Assembly (NCBI GenBank): GCA_019828595.1
Contig: JAHQRK010000009.1
Span: 496,001 to 560,000, forward strand
DNA from: Aphanomyces cochlioides
Taxonomy: Eukaryota; Oomycota; Saprolegniomycetes; Saprolegniales; Verrucalvaceae
Length of the DNA: 64,000 nt
Reading direction: 5' to 3'
Below are positions 32,931-43,764 of this stretch, piece by piece. How positions within the stretch are numbered: the first letter of the stretch is position 1; each line of letters opens with the position of its first letter. A model generated the notes under the pieces. The model worked only from the letters and a program-made list of their open reading frames with translations, was not told the DNA's origin and searched no databases. Both the position numbers and the translations under genes were made by a program.

Positions 32931-33150
32931 CTTAGCGCTGTTCCAAAAGTGAAGTCTCCATGTTGCAGAGGTAAAAATAGAACTCTGGCGGACATCTTGT
33001 CGTTTGGTCGATTATCCGGATTCCGGATAAGGAAGACGTATTCGGATTCAAACTTGATTTATCCGGATGATGATCGAGGGATATATCCGGATAAACTGTT
33101 GAGTTTGGCGGGAGTCGCGATCATTTTCGAATTTTGACGAAAGTTGCGCG
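32931..33150. promoter_or_regulatory. Bidirectional promoter with TCCGGA palindromes
   Basis: This 220-bp gap separates the start codons of two divergent cilium-type genes. It contains a perfect inverted repeat TTATCCGGA-T-TCCGGATAA at 33012-33030, another TTATCCGGAT near 33059 and the palindrome TATCCGGATA at 33084-33093. The motif density suggests a shared transcription-factor site. The same core lies upstream of 35733, 43765 and 47324. Confidence 0.6.
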
Positions 33151-33980
33151 ATGGCGTCGATCTATGAAGGAACTTTTGACACTGCGGCGATCCAGAAGGA
33201 ATTGGCGATTGCACTTGAAGAAGACCGTAAGTACAAGAAGACGGACGAAATGAAGAAACGAGCGATCCACACAGCAGCGAGCTACGACGAATTTCGAGTA
33301 AGATTTCCTCAATCCCCGCGTGAAATCGTGACGTTGTCATCCAGAACTTTGTCCTGTGCGCGGATTTAAAACCCGTGTCGTCGAAAGATTTACAAAACTT
33401 GTCCAAGAGTGATCGACGACGCAATCGCATGTACCAAACCAAGTCCAACCATCAATTGGATGCAAGTCGGGCGAAAACGTTGTCAGCATGTAAAAAGACC
33501 ACTCCTCCTGATACTTCGGGAGATTTTCTGCGTACGTGGCGACGGAGCTGCCCAACTCATCGAGACAAATACCAGTACGATCTGTCCAGTGAGCTCTCAT
33601 GTGATATTTTCAGATACATGCGATTGACTACTCCTGCAAGATTTCGGAAAATGTTTGCGTCGGAACTCGAGGCAGACGTGATGATTCAGTTCATTGAATG
33701 CATGAGCGAGGAGTTTGAAAATATCAATCCTGCCAATGACATTGACGACTTTGAGCACGAGCTTGATCATGTGGGTTTCACCGTTGAAATGCTCGATATG
33801 ATGGTATCAACCGGACGCTTCAAATTAACTCTGACATTCTTTGACGCGAACCAAGCGGAAAAAATTGCTCGACTATTTGAGCTGGCGCAGCAGGCTGTCG
33901 AGACAAACGCACCATCCGAAGAAGCTGCGGTGTGGACAAAGTCGCTCCAAGAGTTGCGTGCTCGTTTTCAAGTATCGTAG
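33151..33980 (+). CDS. CCDC103/DNAAF19, dynein arm attachment factor
   Basis: CCDC103 is needed to attach outer dynein arms to axonemes. Exons are 33151-33297, 33345-33574 and 33614-33980. The N-terminus (ALEEDRKYKKTDEMKKRAI then SYDEFRNFVLCADLKPVSSKD after splicing) matches the conserved CCDC103 N-terminal helix and the YxEFRxxVLxxxLKP block. FLRTWRRSCPTHRDKYQ is the family's WRR...RYQ block, and the C-terminal part ends with STGRFKLTLTFF, equal to the STGRFxLxL block before a final helix. The second intron is 39 nt, a multiple of three without an in-frame stop, so its retention would insert 13 residues. The gene fits a flagellated zoospore. Confidence 0.85.
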
Positions 33981-33988
33981 ACGAAACT

Positions 33989-35144
33989 TTATGGAAAGAA
34001 ATAATCAAAAGCCGACTTTGTGCAGTACAAGCCAAGCATGATGAGCAACATACCCATCCCGCGCAGGATAGCGCCAATGGTTTGGTTCTTCAGCCGCTGA
34101 AGGCAAGATGAGTGTACGATGAAAGACATGATGTGATGATTACCTGTTTGTACGTCTTGAGAAGTGACAGCAAGATATAAAACCACGTCGAGATACCGCA
34201 CGCCGTGCCAACTCCAAAGAACAAGGCCAAGAAGAGCGTGAACTCTAGGTAGCCAGTGTGATAAACTACGGAGGACATGAGCAACTAATCGTCAAGGGCA
34301 TACCTTACCGCTAGCCAACGCACCAGTGTATGTAGCCAACAACGCAGGGTTGAAGCCAGACATGGTGAACCCCAGAAGAAGGTTCTTCGCAAATTCAGCT
34401 CGCAAAGCATTCGCTCCATACGCATGCCCTCGCGCGTCCGATTCAATTTGAGGCTTTACTTCGAGGCGAAGGAAGACGATTCCGACTATGAGAAGCATAC
34501 AAGCTCCCAAAATCCTATGCATCACATCGGATAATTTGGTTTCGTGGAAACATACTTGGAAAGTGGCAAGAGAAAGCCTACTCCGACAAGGAAGGAACCA
34601 AAACCCCAGTATGCAACCCCGGCATAAGTCTACTCGATGCATGAGAGAAGAGCCATTGTAACGCAGGAACCGCTTCAGCAGCCGCACCACCCAAGGCAAC
34701 AGTCTGGGCTTCCCAGTACTTTCCTTGGATGCCCATTTTTAAGACCATCGCAGATGTTGGGCCAGCAATCGGAATGGAGCCGAGGAACCCAAAGATAAAT
34801 CCTGCTGAGATGGGCAAGAGGTAGCGCAAAACCCAGAGATTGTGTGCTGTCGTTTCCTCCGGTGATGGAATTGGCGCGTCAGTTGTAGCTGGAATCCAAG
34901 ACAGCGATGGGATGTTTGGAATCCGAGGAATCATCTCAGGTATGACAACTGCTGGGGACACCGTCGTGGTGCTTGCCGGAGCAATCGTTTCTTCAGCGGT
35001 AGTGTCCAGGGACCTGTACATGGTATACGTCCCAACGAGCATGAGGCATATGACGACAGTGGCAATGGCAGCAATCAAGACGACATTCCGATGCCGCCTT
35101 TTGACTGTAATGTAAGTCAGACCCTTCTTGTACAGCGGCAGCAT
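33989..35144 (-). CDS. LysE-superfamily-like multi-pass exporter
   Basis: The first ATG in frame is at 35144 (MLPLYKKGLTY); the longer frame opens at GTG. An N-terminal membrane segment (VVLIAAIATVVICLMLVGTY) and a Thr/Pro-rich linker precede a LysE/RhtB-type core: ISAGFIFGFLGSIPIAGPTSAMVL, then YWEAQTVALGGAAAEA joined by splicing to TYAGVAYWGFGSFLVG, ILGACMLLIVGIVFLRLE, NLLLGFTMSGFNPALLATYTG, and two further helices ending FDYFFP at 33989. The glycine-rich PGP-like loop and the NPALLA loop are typical of the superfamily. Bacterial members export amino acids; the substrate here is unknown. It ends 9 bp beyond the stop of CCDC103 (convergent pair). Confidence 0.65.
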
Positions 35145-35732
35145 CGTTTCCACGACGTCGTCGAAGGTTGTGCGCGAGGAAATGTTTCTTTGATTGTTAA
35201 TTGGTTAAATTTTAACCAATTAAAATGATACACAGAGTGGTTACAATTTCTCATTCACACTTGCACGCTGAAATGATGCGCAAAATGGTGAAAAGCATCT
35301 TGCCGCCTTAATTCTGACGATAACAAAAACGAAACTCATTCGCCAAGTACTACTAGCGTATTCTAGTCTGAGGAAGAGATTGCGAGTGCACAAGGTTCTT
35401 CTAGATAACATAGGCGTGATCGAAATGTAAAGCTTTGAAAATAAATATACTTTATCAATACATAATAAATTTTGTTAATTTTTCATTTAATCTGAGAGGT
35501 AAACAAAACTTCTGAAATACTAGTATTTTAATATTTCATGCATACGTATAGCATAGAAGTTTAAAAAAATTCTATGCCAGAGGTATCAAAAACTTATGCA
35601 AATCTGGCAAATTATAAATAAGCTTATAAATTTATACTATGGCTTGTTGTGAAAACGATGCTATCTCAGAGGGATATTATCCGGATTAGTATTACGGATA
35701 ACGGTTGAATCTTGACGTGACGCGCGGTGGAA
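35145..35732. other. AT-rich intergenic region
   Basis: About 590 bp, markedly AT-rich from 35430 to 35650, with no gene visible. The right end has TTATCCGGAT at 35677-35686 and, 47 bp further, the SLC37-like start codon. Inverted AATTGGTTAAA/TTTAACCAATT occurs near 35200. Confidence 0.5.
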
Positions 35733-36977
35733 ATGGCATCGCCACCGACCACGACGTCATGGGGCCAGCGTCTCATCTTTATCTTCACGTACGCCGCGTA
35801 TATTGCAGTATACTTTACGCGCAAGCCATTCTCAGTGACCAAGTCGACACTCAAGACCGAGAATGTCCATACGGAGAGCGAACTCGGCTTGATTGACACA
35901 GCGTTCCTCGTGGCGTATGCCGTCGGACAGTTCATGTCTGGCCCAGTGGCGTCGATCTTGGGCTCTAAGCTTGGTCTTGGTTTTGCATTCATCGGAACTG
36001 GTGTCTGCTCGTGGGTATTTGGCACGAGCCCGTCTCGAGAAGTCCGTGCGACGGCCTGGTTGGTGAATGGCCTGTTCCAAGCGTTCTTCTTTCCATTTAT
36101 CATGGACGTTCTCCGTGCATGGTTTCCACCATCAACCCGCGGTCAAGTTCTTGGAGTGTGGACGACATGTCAACAACTCGGTGGCTTTGCGACTAGTGCG
36201 TTTGGTGCTTACGTCCTCAGTACGTCGACTTGGCATGATGCCTTTGTCTGGCCAGCATTCCTCGCATTTGGCTTTGCCGGCCTCTGCTTTACGCTTCTTA
36301 AGGCATCGCCAAGCTCTGGACAAACTACTGCCAAGACAGCGACAGCGTCAACTGCATCATCATCGCGCTTGTGGGAAGTTCCACACTTGTTCCATGTGGG
36401 CAGTGCGTACTTCTGCATCAAGCTCGTGCGATACACTTTCCTTGGCTGGTTGCCTTTCTATCTTACGAGCGTTTTGCATTACTCAGCTGCGGAGAGCGTC
36501 CTCTTATCGACTGCGTTTGATTTGGCTGGTACACTCGGCAGTGTTCTCTGTGGGTATGCCTCCGATGCATGGTGTGGTGGCCGCAGTACTCGCATCGTAG
36601 CTCCTATGTGTGCTCTCTGTGGTGTCGCCACGCTTGTCTATCCTCACGTCGCTGCAGTCGGCTCGACACCCAATATTGCAATCATGGCTGCTATTGGGCT
36701 CTTTGTCGCAGGTCCAGACTCCATGCTGGGCGGTGCAGCATGTGCTGAGATCTGCGAGCGTGCTGGCGTTCCATCAGCATCGACCAGCGCGACTGGGATT
36801 GTCAATGGCATGGGCTCTCTCGGGGCCATTGCGTCTGGGATGCTCCCCATCCTGATCAAGGAACAATTTGGCTGGAACGTGCTTTTCTACGCCATGGGAG
36901 GACTTGCAATCGTCGGTGGCGCGGTCCTGCTCCCTATGACGAGTGGCAAAGCCAGTGTCACCAAGAAGGACACGTAG
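35733..36977 (+). CDS. Major facilitator, organophosphate:phosphate antiporter (SLC37/GlpT type)
   Basis: This is an intronless transporter of 414 residues from the ATG at 35733 (MASPPTTTSWGQ); the longer frame opens at GTG. About twelve hydrophobic helices are readable. TM1 has YAAYIAVYFTRKPFSVTKS, the Y...RK motif of organophosphate antiporters; the loop after TM2 has GLIDTAFLVAYAVGQFMSGP; TM4-5 has FFFPFIMDVLRAWFPPSTRG, TM7 VRYTFLGWLPFYL, and the later loop GPDSMLGGAACAEIC with SATGIVNGMGSLGAI. These fit glucose-6-phosphate or glycerol-3-phosphate exchange across an internal membrane. The substrate cannot be settled by reading. Confidence 0.8.
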   Translation: MASPPTTTSWGQRLIFIFTYAAYIAVYFTRKPFSVTKSTLKTENVHTESELGLIDTAFLVAYAVGQFMSGPVASILGSKLGLGFAFIGTGVCSWVFGTSPSREVRATAWLVNGLFQAFFFPFIMDVLRAWFPPSTRGQVLGVWTTCQQLGGFATSAFGAYVLSTSTWHDAFVWPAFLAFGFAGLCFTLLKASPSSGQTTAKTATASTASSSRLWEVPHLFHVGSAYFCIKLVRYTFLGWLPFYLTSVLHYSAAESVLLSTAFDLAGTLGSVLCGYASDAWCGGRSTRIVAPMCALCGVATLVYPHVAAVGSTPNIAIMAAIGLFVAGPDSMLGGAACAEICERAGVPSASTSATGIVNGMGSLGAIASGMLPILIKEQFGWNVLFYAMGGLAIVGGAVLLPMTSGKASVTKKDT

Positions 36978-37231
36978 ACAATCGCCGAAGTCCACGGGGT
37001 GACGATTCAATATACTTGAAGATTGTATGCGATCCAAAGCGTCATGTAACTGTCAGTTGACTTTCTATAGTGAAACCAAGTGAAAACTTGAAATGTCATT
37101 TCGAAACCTAGCACAAAGATACAACTGATTGCAACAACGTAATGGCAATTGCAGCTCAAGGTTGATCGTATCTGGGTGAAGCGACGCTCTGACTCGTGGC
37201 GTTTCAGGCGCATTGTCGGATTTGGAGCCCC

Positions 37232-40096
37232 ATGCGCATCGCTCTATCGCTCACCGTAGCGAGCTTGGGCTCGACCCTCGCCGCCTACAGCCCTAGCGAG
37301 CTCATCGGGGTGACTGACCCCATCTTGATCGCCAAGATTGAAGGCTACATGCCTCCTATCTGTGCCAAGTTGTACGGCGACAACTTGCACTGGTCTGACT
37401 GGAGTAACTGCTCGGCGACTTGTGGTCAAGGCCAACAAGTGCGCTACCTCAACGGTGATGCGATCAAGAATTTGCAATCGAACGGGTGTGAAATCTCCAT
37501 TGACAAGAAGAACTGTACTGGCCTCCAGTGCCCCCGCGATTGCCAATACGGCGACTGGATCGGCAATGACGGCAAGAACGGTGGGTGGGGCGCTTGCGAC
37601 AAAGCGACGGGTATTCAAACCCGCACACGCACCGAAGTTACCTCTGCCATCAACGGCGGCAAGGACTGCGTCACTCTCTGGGGCCCTGCGACACAGAAGC
37701 AAAACTGCGCTGTCAACTGCGAAGGCTCGTACGGTCCGTGGGACACCAAGTGCGATGGCAAGACCGCAACGTTGTCTCGCCGCTTCAACGTGGCTGTGCA
37801 GCCCCTCAACGGCGGTACCGCCTGCCCTGCATCCGTGGATGTCAAGGACTGCAACCCTGATTGTGCTGATATTCCATGGGGACCTTACACTGTCTGCGAC
37901 CCCAACACTGGCACCAGCACCCGCACGCGTGATCTCCCCGTGGACGGAAATTGGCTCAAGCTGTCCACAACTCTCAAGACGAACAAATGCCCAACGATCG
38001 ACGTCCAGCCTTGCGACATCGATTGCAAGTTGTCGGACTGGGATGCCAGCGCCGTCTGCGACGTCAAGACTGGCACCAAGTCGTACAAGCGGTCAATCAT
38101 CCAAAACCAAAAGAACTGCGGCGTTCCTTGCAACTCTGCCCAGCGCGATACACTCTTGACCAAGACCGAAAACTGCATGGTGTCTTGTGTCCTGAGTGAC
38201 TGGAGCCCATGGACTTGCGACATCGTCACGGGTTTATCCAAGCGCACCCGCTCCATTCTCCAGCAACCACTCAATGGAGGCACTCCATGCGGCGACCTCG
38301 TCCAAACCCAAGACTGCCGTCTCAACACGTGCACCAGCGCCAACACCACGAGCTGCATTGCCACGTGCGAGACAAAGCCATGGGTCGTCAATCCTGTCTG
38401 CGATCCCAAGACATGCAAGCAGACCAAGACTCGTGAAATGTTGTACCCGGTCCGTGACGCTGGCAAGCCGTGCACGCTCGTCGACTACGATTCCTGCACG
38501 GTGGATGCCGTCATGGGTCCATGGAGCGACTGGAGCGCTTGCGACTCCAACGCCCGTAAGACGCGCACCCGTCAAATTATTTCGCCCGCTTGCAACGGCG
38601 GCCAAATCGCCGGCCCAACCTCCGAGACGGTCTCGTGCCAGGAAATCTGTTTACCAGCGTACAATCCATGGCCTGTCGATCCCAAGACTGGTCAGGAAGT
38701 CTGGGGCCCTTGCAACCAAGCGACTGGCATCCAAACGCGCACTCGCAGCATTGTGAACCCTCCAACGCCAGGACAAGAGCCTTGCCGCACGACTGAATCC
38801 CGCACGTGCGCCGTCAACTGCGTCCTTGATGCGTGGGGACCATGGGGCGCCTGTGACGAGTGCACTGGTCTTCGCAACCACACCCGCAAGGTGCTCCAGC
38901 CCATGCTCAACGGCGGCAACCAGTGTGGCCCCACGTTCGAGAGCGAGAACTGTGCCGTGTCATGCTTGACTGGCCCATGGTCGCCTTGGTCCAAGCCCGA
39001 CAGCAAGTGCACGTGCCGCCAAACCCGCGTCCAGTTCTCTCCACCTCTCAACGGCGGTGAATGTGTCCTCGAACAGACCAACCCTTCGTGCGTCCAAAAC
39101 TGTGAAGTCAGTGCGTGGAGTACTCCTGAAGCGTGCCAGACGAACGGCACTCGTGCTGGCCAGCAGCGCCAGACGCGCACAGTCTTGACCAGTCCTTGCA
39201 ACGGCGGTGCGTCGTGCCCTGCCCTCGAGCAATGGGTCCCTTGCGACATCGACTGCGTCTTGGGCAACTGGAGCGACTTCGGCACGTGCGACTTGACCAC
39301 GCAAACCAAGACGGCGACGCGTCCAGTCCTCCAACCTAGCTACAACAAGGGTAAAGCCTGCGAAGGCACCTCCAAGGTCGCTCCCTGCGGCGAATGCAAG
39401 GACTTGCTCAACCCTTACACGTACACAGCTTGCGACCAAAAGACCGGCACCCGCGTGGGCACGGCGACGTGGAAGATTCAACCAAAGCAAGGCCAGCAAT
39501 GCTCGTTGAGCGTGAGAGAAACCTGCCCAGTTGACTGCGACGTCTCGGCGTGGTCGGCTGGCGTGTGCAATACCAAGGGAACGCTCGCCGGCCAGCAAGT
39601 GTTCACCCGCACGATCAAGACGCAGCCTTTGAACAAGGGTTTGGCCTGCCCAACGTTGACCAAGTACGAGAAGTGCGCCGTCGACTGCAAGCCCACGGAT
39701 CAATGGGGCCCTTGGTCTGTCTGCAACCCCAAGACGGGTCTCCAGAACCGCACGCTCTTGATCGACTACCCAGCGCAAAACGGCGGCAGCAACGACAAGT
39801 GTACCGTCGCGGAAACCAAGGCATGCGCTGTGGATTGCAAGATCGATGAATACACTGGCGACGTCTTGATCAAGTCTCTCAACGGTGGTAAGACGTGCAA
39901 GCAAGTGGCGGACGCCTTGGGACTTCCTGGCGACTACTCGGACTCGAGCGCCGCACCGTCCAACTTTGCGACCATGATGGGCCAAAGCAAGGAAGTTGTC
40001 ATGTCTGTGATTGCTGTCAGTGGCGTCGGCATTATCTTTGCGGTCGGCTTCATGCGACGTCGTCGCAGCGGCTACGACTCGGTCGCCCATGCCTAA
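37232..40096 (+). CDS. Thrombospondin type-1 repeat membrane protein A
   Basis: This is a predicted type I surface protein of 954 residues. The ATG at 37232 begins a signal peptide (MRIALSLTVASLGSTLAA); the longer frame opens at GTG. After a conserved leader (ILIAKIEGYMPPICAKLYG) comes a canonical TSP1 module, WSDWSNCSATCGQGQQVRYL, with WxxW for C-mannosylation and CSATCG for O-fucosylation. About a dozen degenerate TSP1-like modules follow (for example WGPWGACDECTGL, WSDWSACDSNARKTRTR), each Cys-rich with TRTR and NGG motifs. The C-terminus has one helix (VVMSVIAVSGVGIIFAVGF) and a basic tail. It is intronless and paralogous along its length to 43765-46587, with a flagellar gene between them. 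Adhesion is the likely role. Confidence 0.85.
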   Translation: MRIALSLTVASLGSTLAAYSPSELIGVTDPILIAKIEGYMPPICAKLYGDNLHWSDWSNCSATCGQGQQVRYLNGDAIKNLQSNGCEISIDKKNCTGLQCPRDCQYGDWIGNDGKNGGWGACDKATGIQTRTRTEVTSAINGGKDCVTLWGPATQKQNCAVNCEGSYGPWDTKCDGKTATLSRRFNVAVQPLNGGTACPASVDVKDCNPDCADIPWGPYTVCDPNTGTSTRTRDLPVDGNWLKLSTTLKTNKCPTIDVQPCDIDCKLSDWDASAVCDVKTGTKSYKRSIIQNQKNCGVPCNSAQRDTLLTKTENCMVSCVLSDWSPWTCDIVTGLSKRTRSILQQPLNGGTPCGDLVQTQDCRLNTCTSANTTSCIATCETKPWVVNPVCDPKTCKQTKTREMLYPVRDAGKPCTLVDYDSCTVDAVMGPWSDWSACDSNARKTRTRQIISPACNGGQIAGPTSETVSCQEICLPAYNPWPVDPKTGQEVWGPCNQATGIQTRTRSIVNPPTPGQEPCRTTESRTCAVNCVLDAWGPWGACDECTGLRNHTRKVLQPMLNGGNQCGPTFESENCAVSCLTGPWSPWSKPDSKCTCRQTRVQFSPPLNGGECVLEQTNPSCVQNCEVSAWSTPEACQTNGTRAGQQRQTRTVLTSPCNGGASCPALEQWVPCDIDCVLGNWSDFGTCDLTTQTKTATRPVLQPSYNKGKACEGTSKVAPCGECKDLLNPYTYTACDQKTGTRVGTATWKIQPKQGQQCSLSVRETCPVDCDVSAWSAGVCNTKGTLAGQQVFTRTIKTQPLNKGLACPTLTKYEKCAVDCKPTDQWGPWSVCNPKTGLQNRTLLIDYPAQNGGSNDKCTVAETKACAVDCKIDEYTGDVLIKSLNGGKTCKQVADALGLPGDYSDSSAAPSNFATMMGQSKEVVMSVIAVSGVGIIFAVGFMRRRRSGYDSVAHA

Positions 40097-40334
40097 ACGA
40101 GTCGTCGACCAAGTTGCGTGTGTCTCTAGTGTTGCATATTCTTGCCGTCATTAATACATGTCAACTACATGGCTAAAACATTTCCTCTCCATCTTCAAGT
40201 CCTTCAAGTATTAACTGTAATCGTGAACTTACATATCTGTTTTGCTGCTGCCACGTCATGGCAGTTATTACAGTGTACGCTGCCTTTCCAACAGATGAAA
40301 CGGCTGTAACTGCCGTAACTTCCACTGTTGAAAT

Positions 40335-43300
40335 ATGAAGCCATCAGCGCTGCAGCCAGAGTCGAGCGACTTTGACGACGATGTGTTTACAAAAGTCCTC
40401 GACACATTGAGAGACAAGCAGTCCTCCGAGCTCCACTCGCGGCAAGTCGCGCTACTCAACTTGCTCGTCCAGTCGCATCAACGCACTGGGTAGATCCGCA
40501 CTTGCAGTTGTTACCTCACTGTTGCCGCCATTTTATGTAGATTTAAGCTCGCGGACTTGGATCTTGTGGAGGAAATCCTGACTCTATCTTGTCAGAAGCT
40601 CGAAGAGGACAACGTCGACGTCCTGGTGGAGCCCGTGTGTGCCATCATAACCCACTGCAGCAAGGTGAGAGAGCTCTCAAATCTTCCCATGGTTCTTCCT
40701 CTGGTCGTAGCCGTACATCCGAACAAAGTCAAACGAAGAATTTACAACACCCCACGTCATTCAGCGCCTCTTGCGAGTCCTTGGCTCGTTCTTGACGTCC
40801 GTCGAGCCTCAGATTCAAGTGGCAGCGGCTGAAACACTGCGAATCTTTGCCACGGGCGCTTGTACATTCAATAAAAGTAACTTGTTGACGGCATTTTCGA
40901 CTAGGTTTAAGCCAGCCAGCTCGACATGATGACAATGCCGACGACCAGCGGCCATTGCCGAGAGATTACTCGCAGCAGCTCTTGGAATCGTGTGGAATTG
41001 TCGACGCGGCAGCCGCCGCCCTTCGAATTCTCTTAGAAGATCAAGTAAGTTTGGTTGATTAGCGCGGAATATATCAACTTGACACTTGTAGCATGCCAAC
41101 GACATGGGCGCGTCGTCGTCGAACAATTCGCGCATGGACTTGCTGCTCTTCCCCGTGGTTGACCTCATCCAGGAAATCTCTAGCTGGGGGCCGAGCGCAC
41201 AGACGCTGACTCGCAAAGGTTGCTTGGATGACATTCTCGACATCCTCGACTCGATCGACGACCTCCGTGACGAATTCCTTCCGGTGTGCCTGGAAGTTGT
41301 CTGGAATGTCCTCGAAGCGAGCGAGAAAACCACAGCAAGCATCGATCGCTGCGCCTCTCGTGCGGTGCTCGTCCATGTCTTTCGCACCACGAATGCCATT
41401 TACGCCTTGGGTACCTTGCAAACGTTCCAAGTGCTGCATAAACTTCTCGTCCGCCAGCTCAAGCACGGCTATCGCAAGCAGGACAAGGAACTCCGCAACA
41501 CCACCGTCATGATCCTCGATATTCTCGTCTCCATGCCGCGCAACCGAGCGCTCTTTGTATCCTCGGGACTTGTGTCCACGCTGCTGAAATACGCCACGGC
41601 GACAGAAGTGCCCGACGCAGTCAAGAACGCATCGCTAGCTAAGGAAACCCACTTTGCGAGTGCGTGCGATCTCGATTTTGAGTTGAAGCGACTCCTCTGG
41701 ACTGCACTCGTCGACTCTGCGCGGGACAGCGCCGAGACGCAGCGTCTTATCTCCGACTCGCCGTTGATCCAAGTCCTTCTGCTCTATCTTGGCCCATCAG
41801 ACCATCCTGGAGCTCGCCTGTGGTCCCTAGCTCAGTCTCACGTCCTCCGCGTTCTTGCGCTCAACGTGCTAGCTCACCTGGCGCCACACATGCCATCGAT
41901 TTTCTTAATGCACGATGGCCACATCCAACTCGTGCAGTTCGTCCAAGTAGACAGACCCGCGCCGTGCTGTAGTTCTTGACCTCTCTTCCTAGACGGCAAC
42001 GGACGAGGACGCTTGTGCGACAGCGCTGCTGCTGCTGCTCCAGCTCGTGCCAGAGATGCAATCCGACGTTGGACTCGTCGGTGGAGTCGAGGCCATGCTA
42101 GCTCTCTTTGCAGCGACGCATCGCTCGTGCGCAGTTCGTCGCACTGCCCGTAAGTAGGACGACTACATCTTTGGCTCAGTTGCATTCTAGTTGGTGTCTG
42201 CGGGGCGTTGTGTCGCAACCACGAAGTGAACCAACGTCGTTTCCTCATTGCCCGAGGCGTCGAATTGGCGGGGAAGAACTTGGTGTATGAGCCAGCGCAT
42301 GCTGTGACGCAGGATAATTTGATCGTCGCTGTCGTTGGGTGCATTTGGTCGAGCGTCGTTGGCAATCCAGAGAGTGAAATCCGGCTCATTCAGTCGGAAG
42401 GAGTCGACAACTTGCTCGACTTGCTCGAGTTGTACGCAATCTCTCTTGTCGAAATCCTGTTTAAAAGCCTCGTAGGTGTCCAGCGATGATGCGTGGCCAA
42501 GTGGTTGGACTTTTGGCTGAATTGTGTGCGAATGCCAAGGCCATTGCTTACTTTCAAGCGTGGAGGAGCCGAGCGCACTACGGCGCGACGCAACTCTTAC
42601 TGCGCATGTACGCGGATGAAGAGAAGCGTCTCGGTGTCGAGCGTCCTCGAGACGGCATTGTCCTGAATCTTAGCCGTCCGCTTGACGTCCAGCTCATCGA
42701 AGACACCAAAGGTTGAGGCCATCGTGTCCGCTTGGCTTACGACCTCTTAGTGGAGAAACCAAGTCAAGCCGCCCCAGTTGTAGCCTTTATTCGCCTCAAG
42801 CAAGCTCTTGTGCACTCGAAAGGCTCTCGCCAGGTCGATCCCAATCGACGTTGGTTATCGGCATGAGCGAATCATCTCATTCCTTGTCATGTAGGTTTGG
42901 TAGTTGCCACGGAAAAGACAGATCTTCGACCCAAGATCTTTGCAGTCCTTGCGAGCGTTGGTTTTTCCTGCGTCCCCGACGATCTATCGTACGAGGTCTG
43001 TCTGTCAAGCTCGTTTCAGCCTGTGACTCGTGCGGTTAGGAGCAAATCACGCTGGCTGTGGCAAAGGAATACCCTGTGTTCCGCATCGGCGATGCGTGGC
43101 TTGATGTCAAGATGGGTCTTCACGCGCGTGGCATTCGTCCAATCTACGCTGATGCCTTGCTGATCGAAGTCGAGCTCGACCACGTCTACTCCATCGTGAC
43201 GCATGTTCAATGCAACCAGCAAGAGATTCATGGTCGACGTATGGCTGCTCTCTCTCAGGACGAATTGGCGTTTTTTGCTGGTGTTCGACGCCAAAAAGAA

Positions 43301-43489
43301 CAAGAACGTCCGACGGCGAAAACAGTCCATATCTCCAGCATGCAGGCGCATCTCGAAGCGAAGAAGCGCAAGGCCGAGATGACGCGCAAGTCGTCCATGG
43401 TTGTCTCGCCAGACAACAACGTTGTCGCTCAAGGCACGTCCACCACGACTGTGTTCAAAGATCCACCACCCATTTTTAATGACTTGTAA
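40335..43489 (+). CDS. CFAP69-like cilium/flagellum protein (armadillo-type)
   Basis: This is a large helical repeat protein split by many 41-70-nt introns; the ATG is at 40335 (MKPSALQPESSDFDDDVF). Spliced blocks read FKLADLDLVEEILTLSCQKL, PHVIQRLLRVLGSFLTSVE, IQVAAAETLRIFATG, then MDLLLFPVVDLIQEIS, LDDILDILDSIDDLRDEFLP and FQVLHKLLVRQL. The C-terminal exon has VFRIGDAWLDVKMGLHARGI followed by a Lys/Gln-rich coiled coil (RRQKEQERP), ending PPPIFNDL at 43489. The KLADxDLxE block and the C-terminal layout resemble animal CFAP69, a factor for sperm flagellum and olfactory cilia. I give the name as likely, not certain; an unrelated armadillo protein is the alternative. Confidence 0.6.
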
Positions 43490-43764
43490 CTGACTATCTT
43501 GCGCTCTTACTACCTCTCTGAAGCGTCGGATACACTCAAAGGTCGCGTCGTGTGTCGACACCCAAGACGCAACCTTTCTACTGCGCGCTGATTGGCTCAA
43601 AAGTGAAACGCCCATTTTATCCGGATGGTTTCTCTTGAAGTGTGTATGCTGGCATACATTTGCCATATTGAGTGAATCTCGAAGTTCAGTGTTGACCTCG
43701 GGTGTGTGCCAAAGCATCATTCCACGATTTACTTCGGTGTGCCCACGTCTTCTGTGCCTTAAGT

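Noticed and set aside
38960..40090. Antisense 376-residue and, at 45526-46581, 351-residue ORFs over the TSP1 genes
   Set aside because: They follow from GC-rich third positions in the sense genes and have low-complexity Arg/Ala composition.
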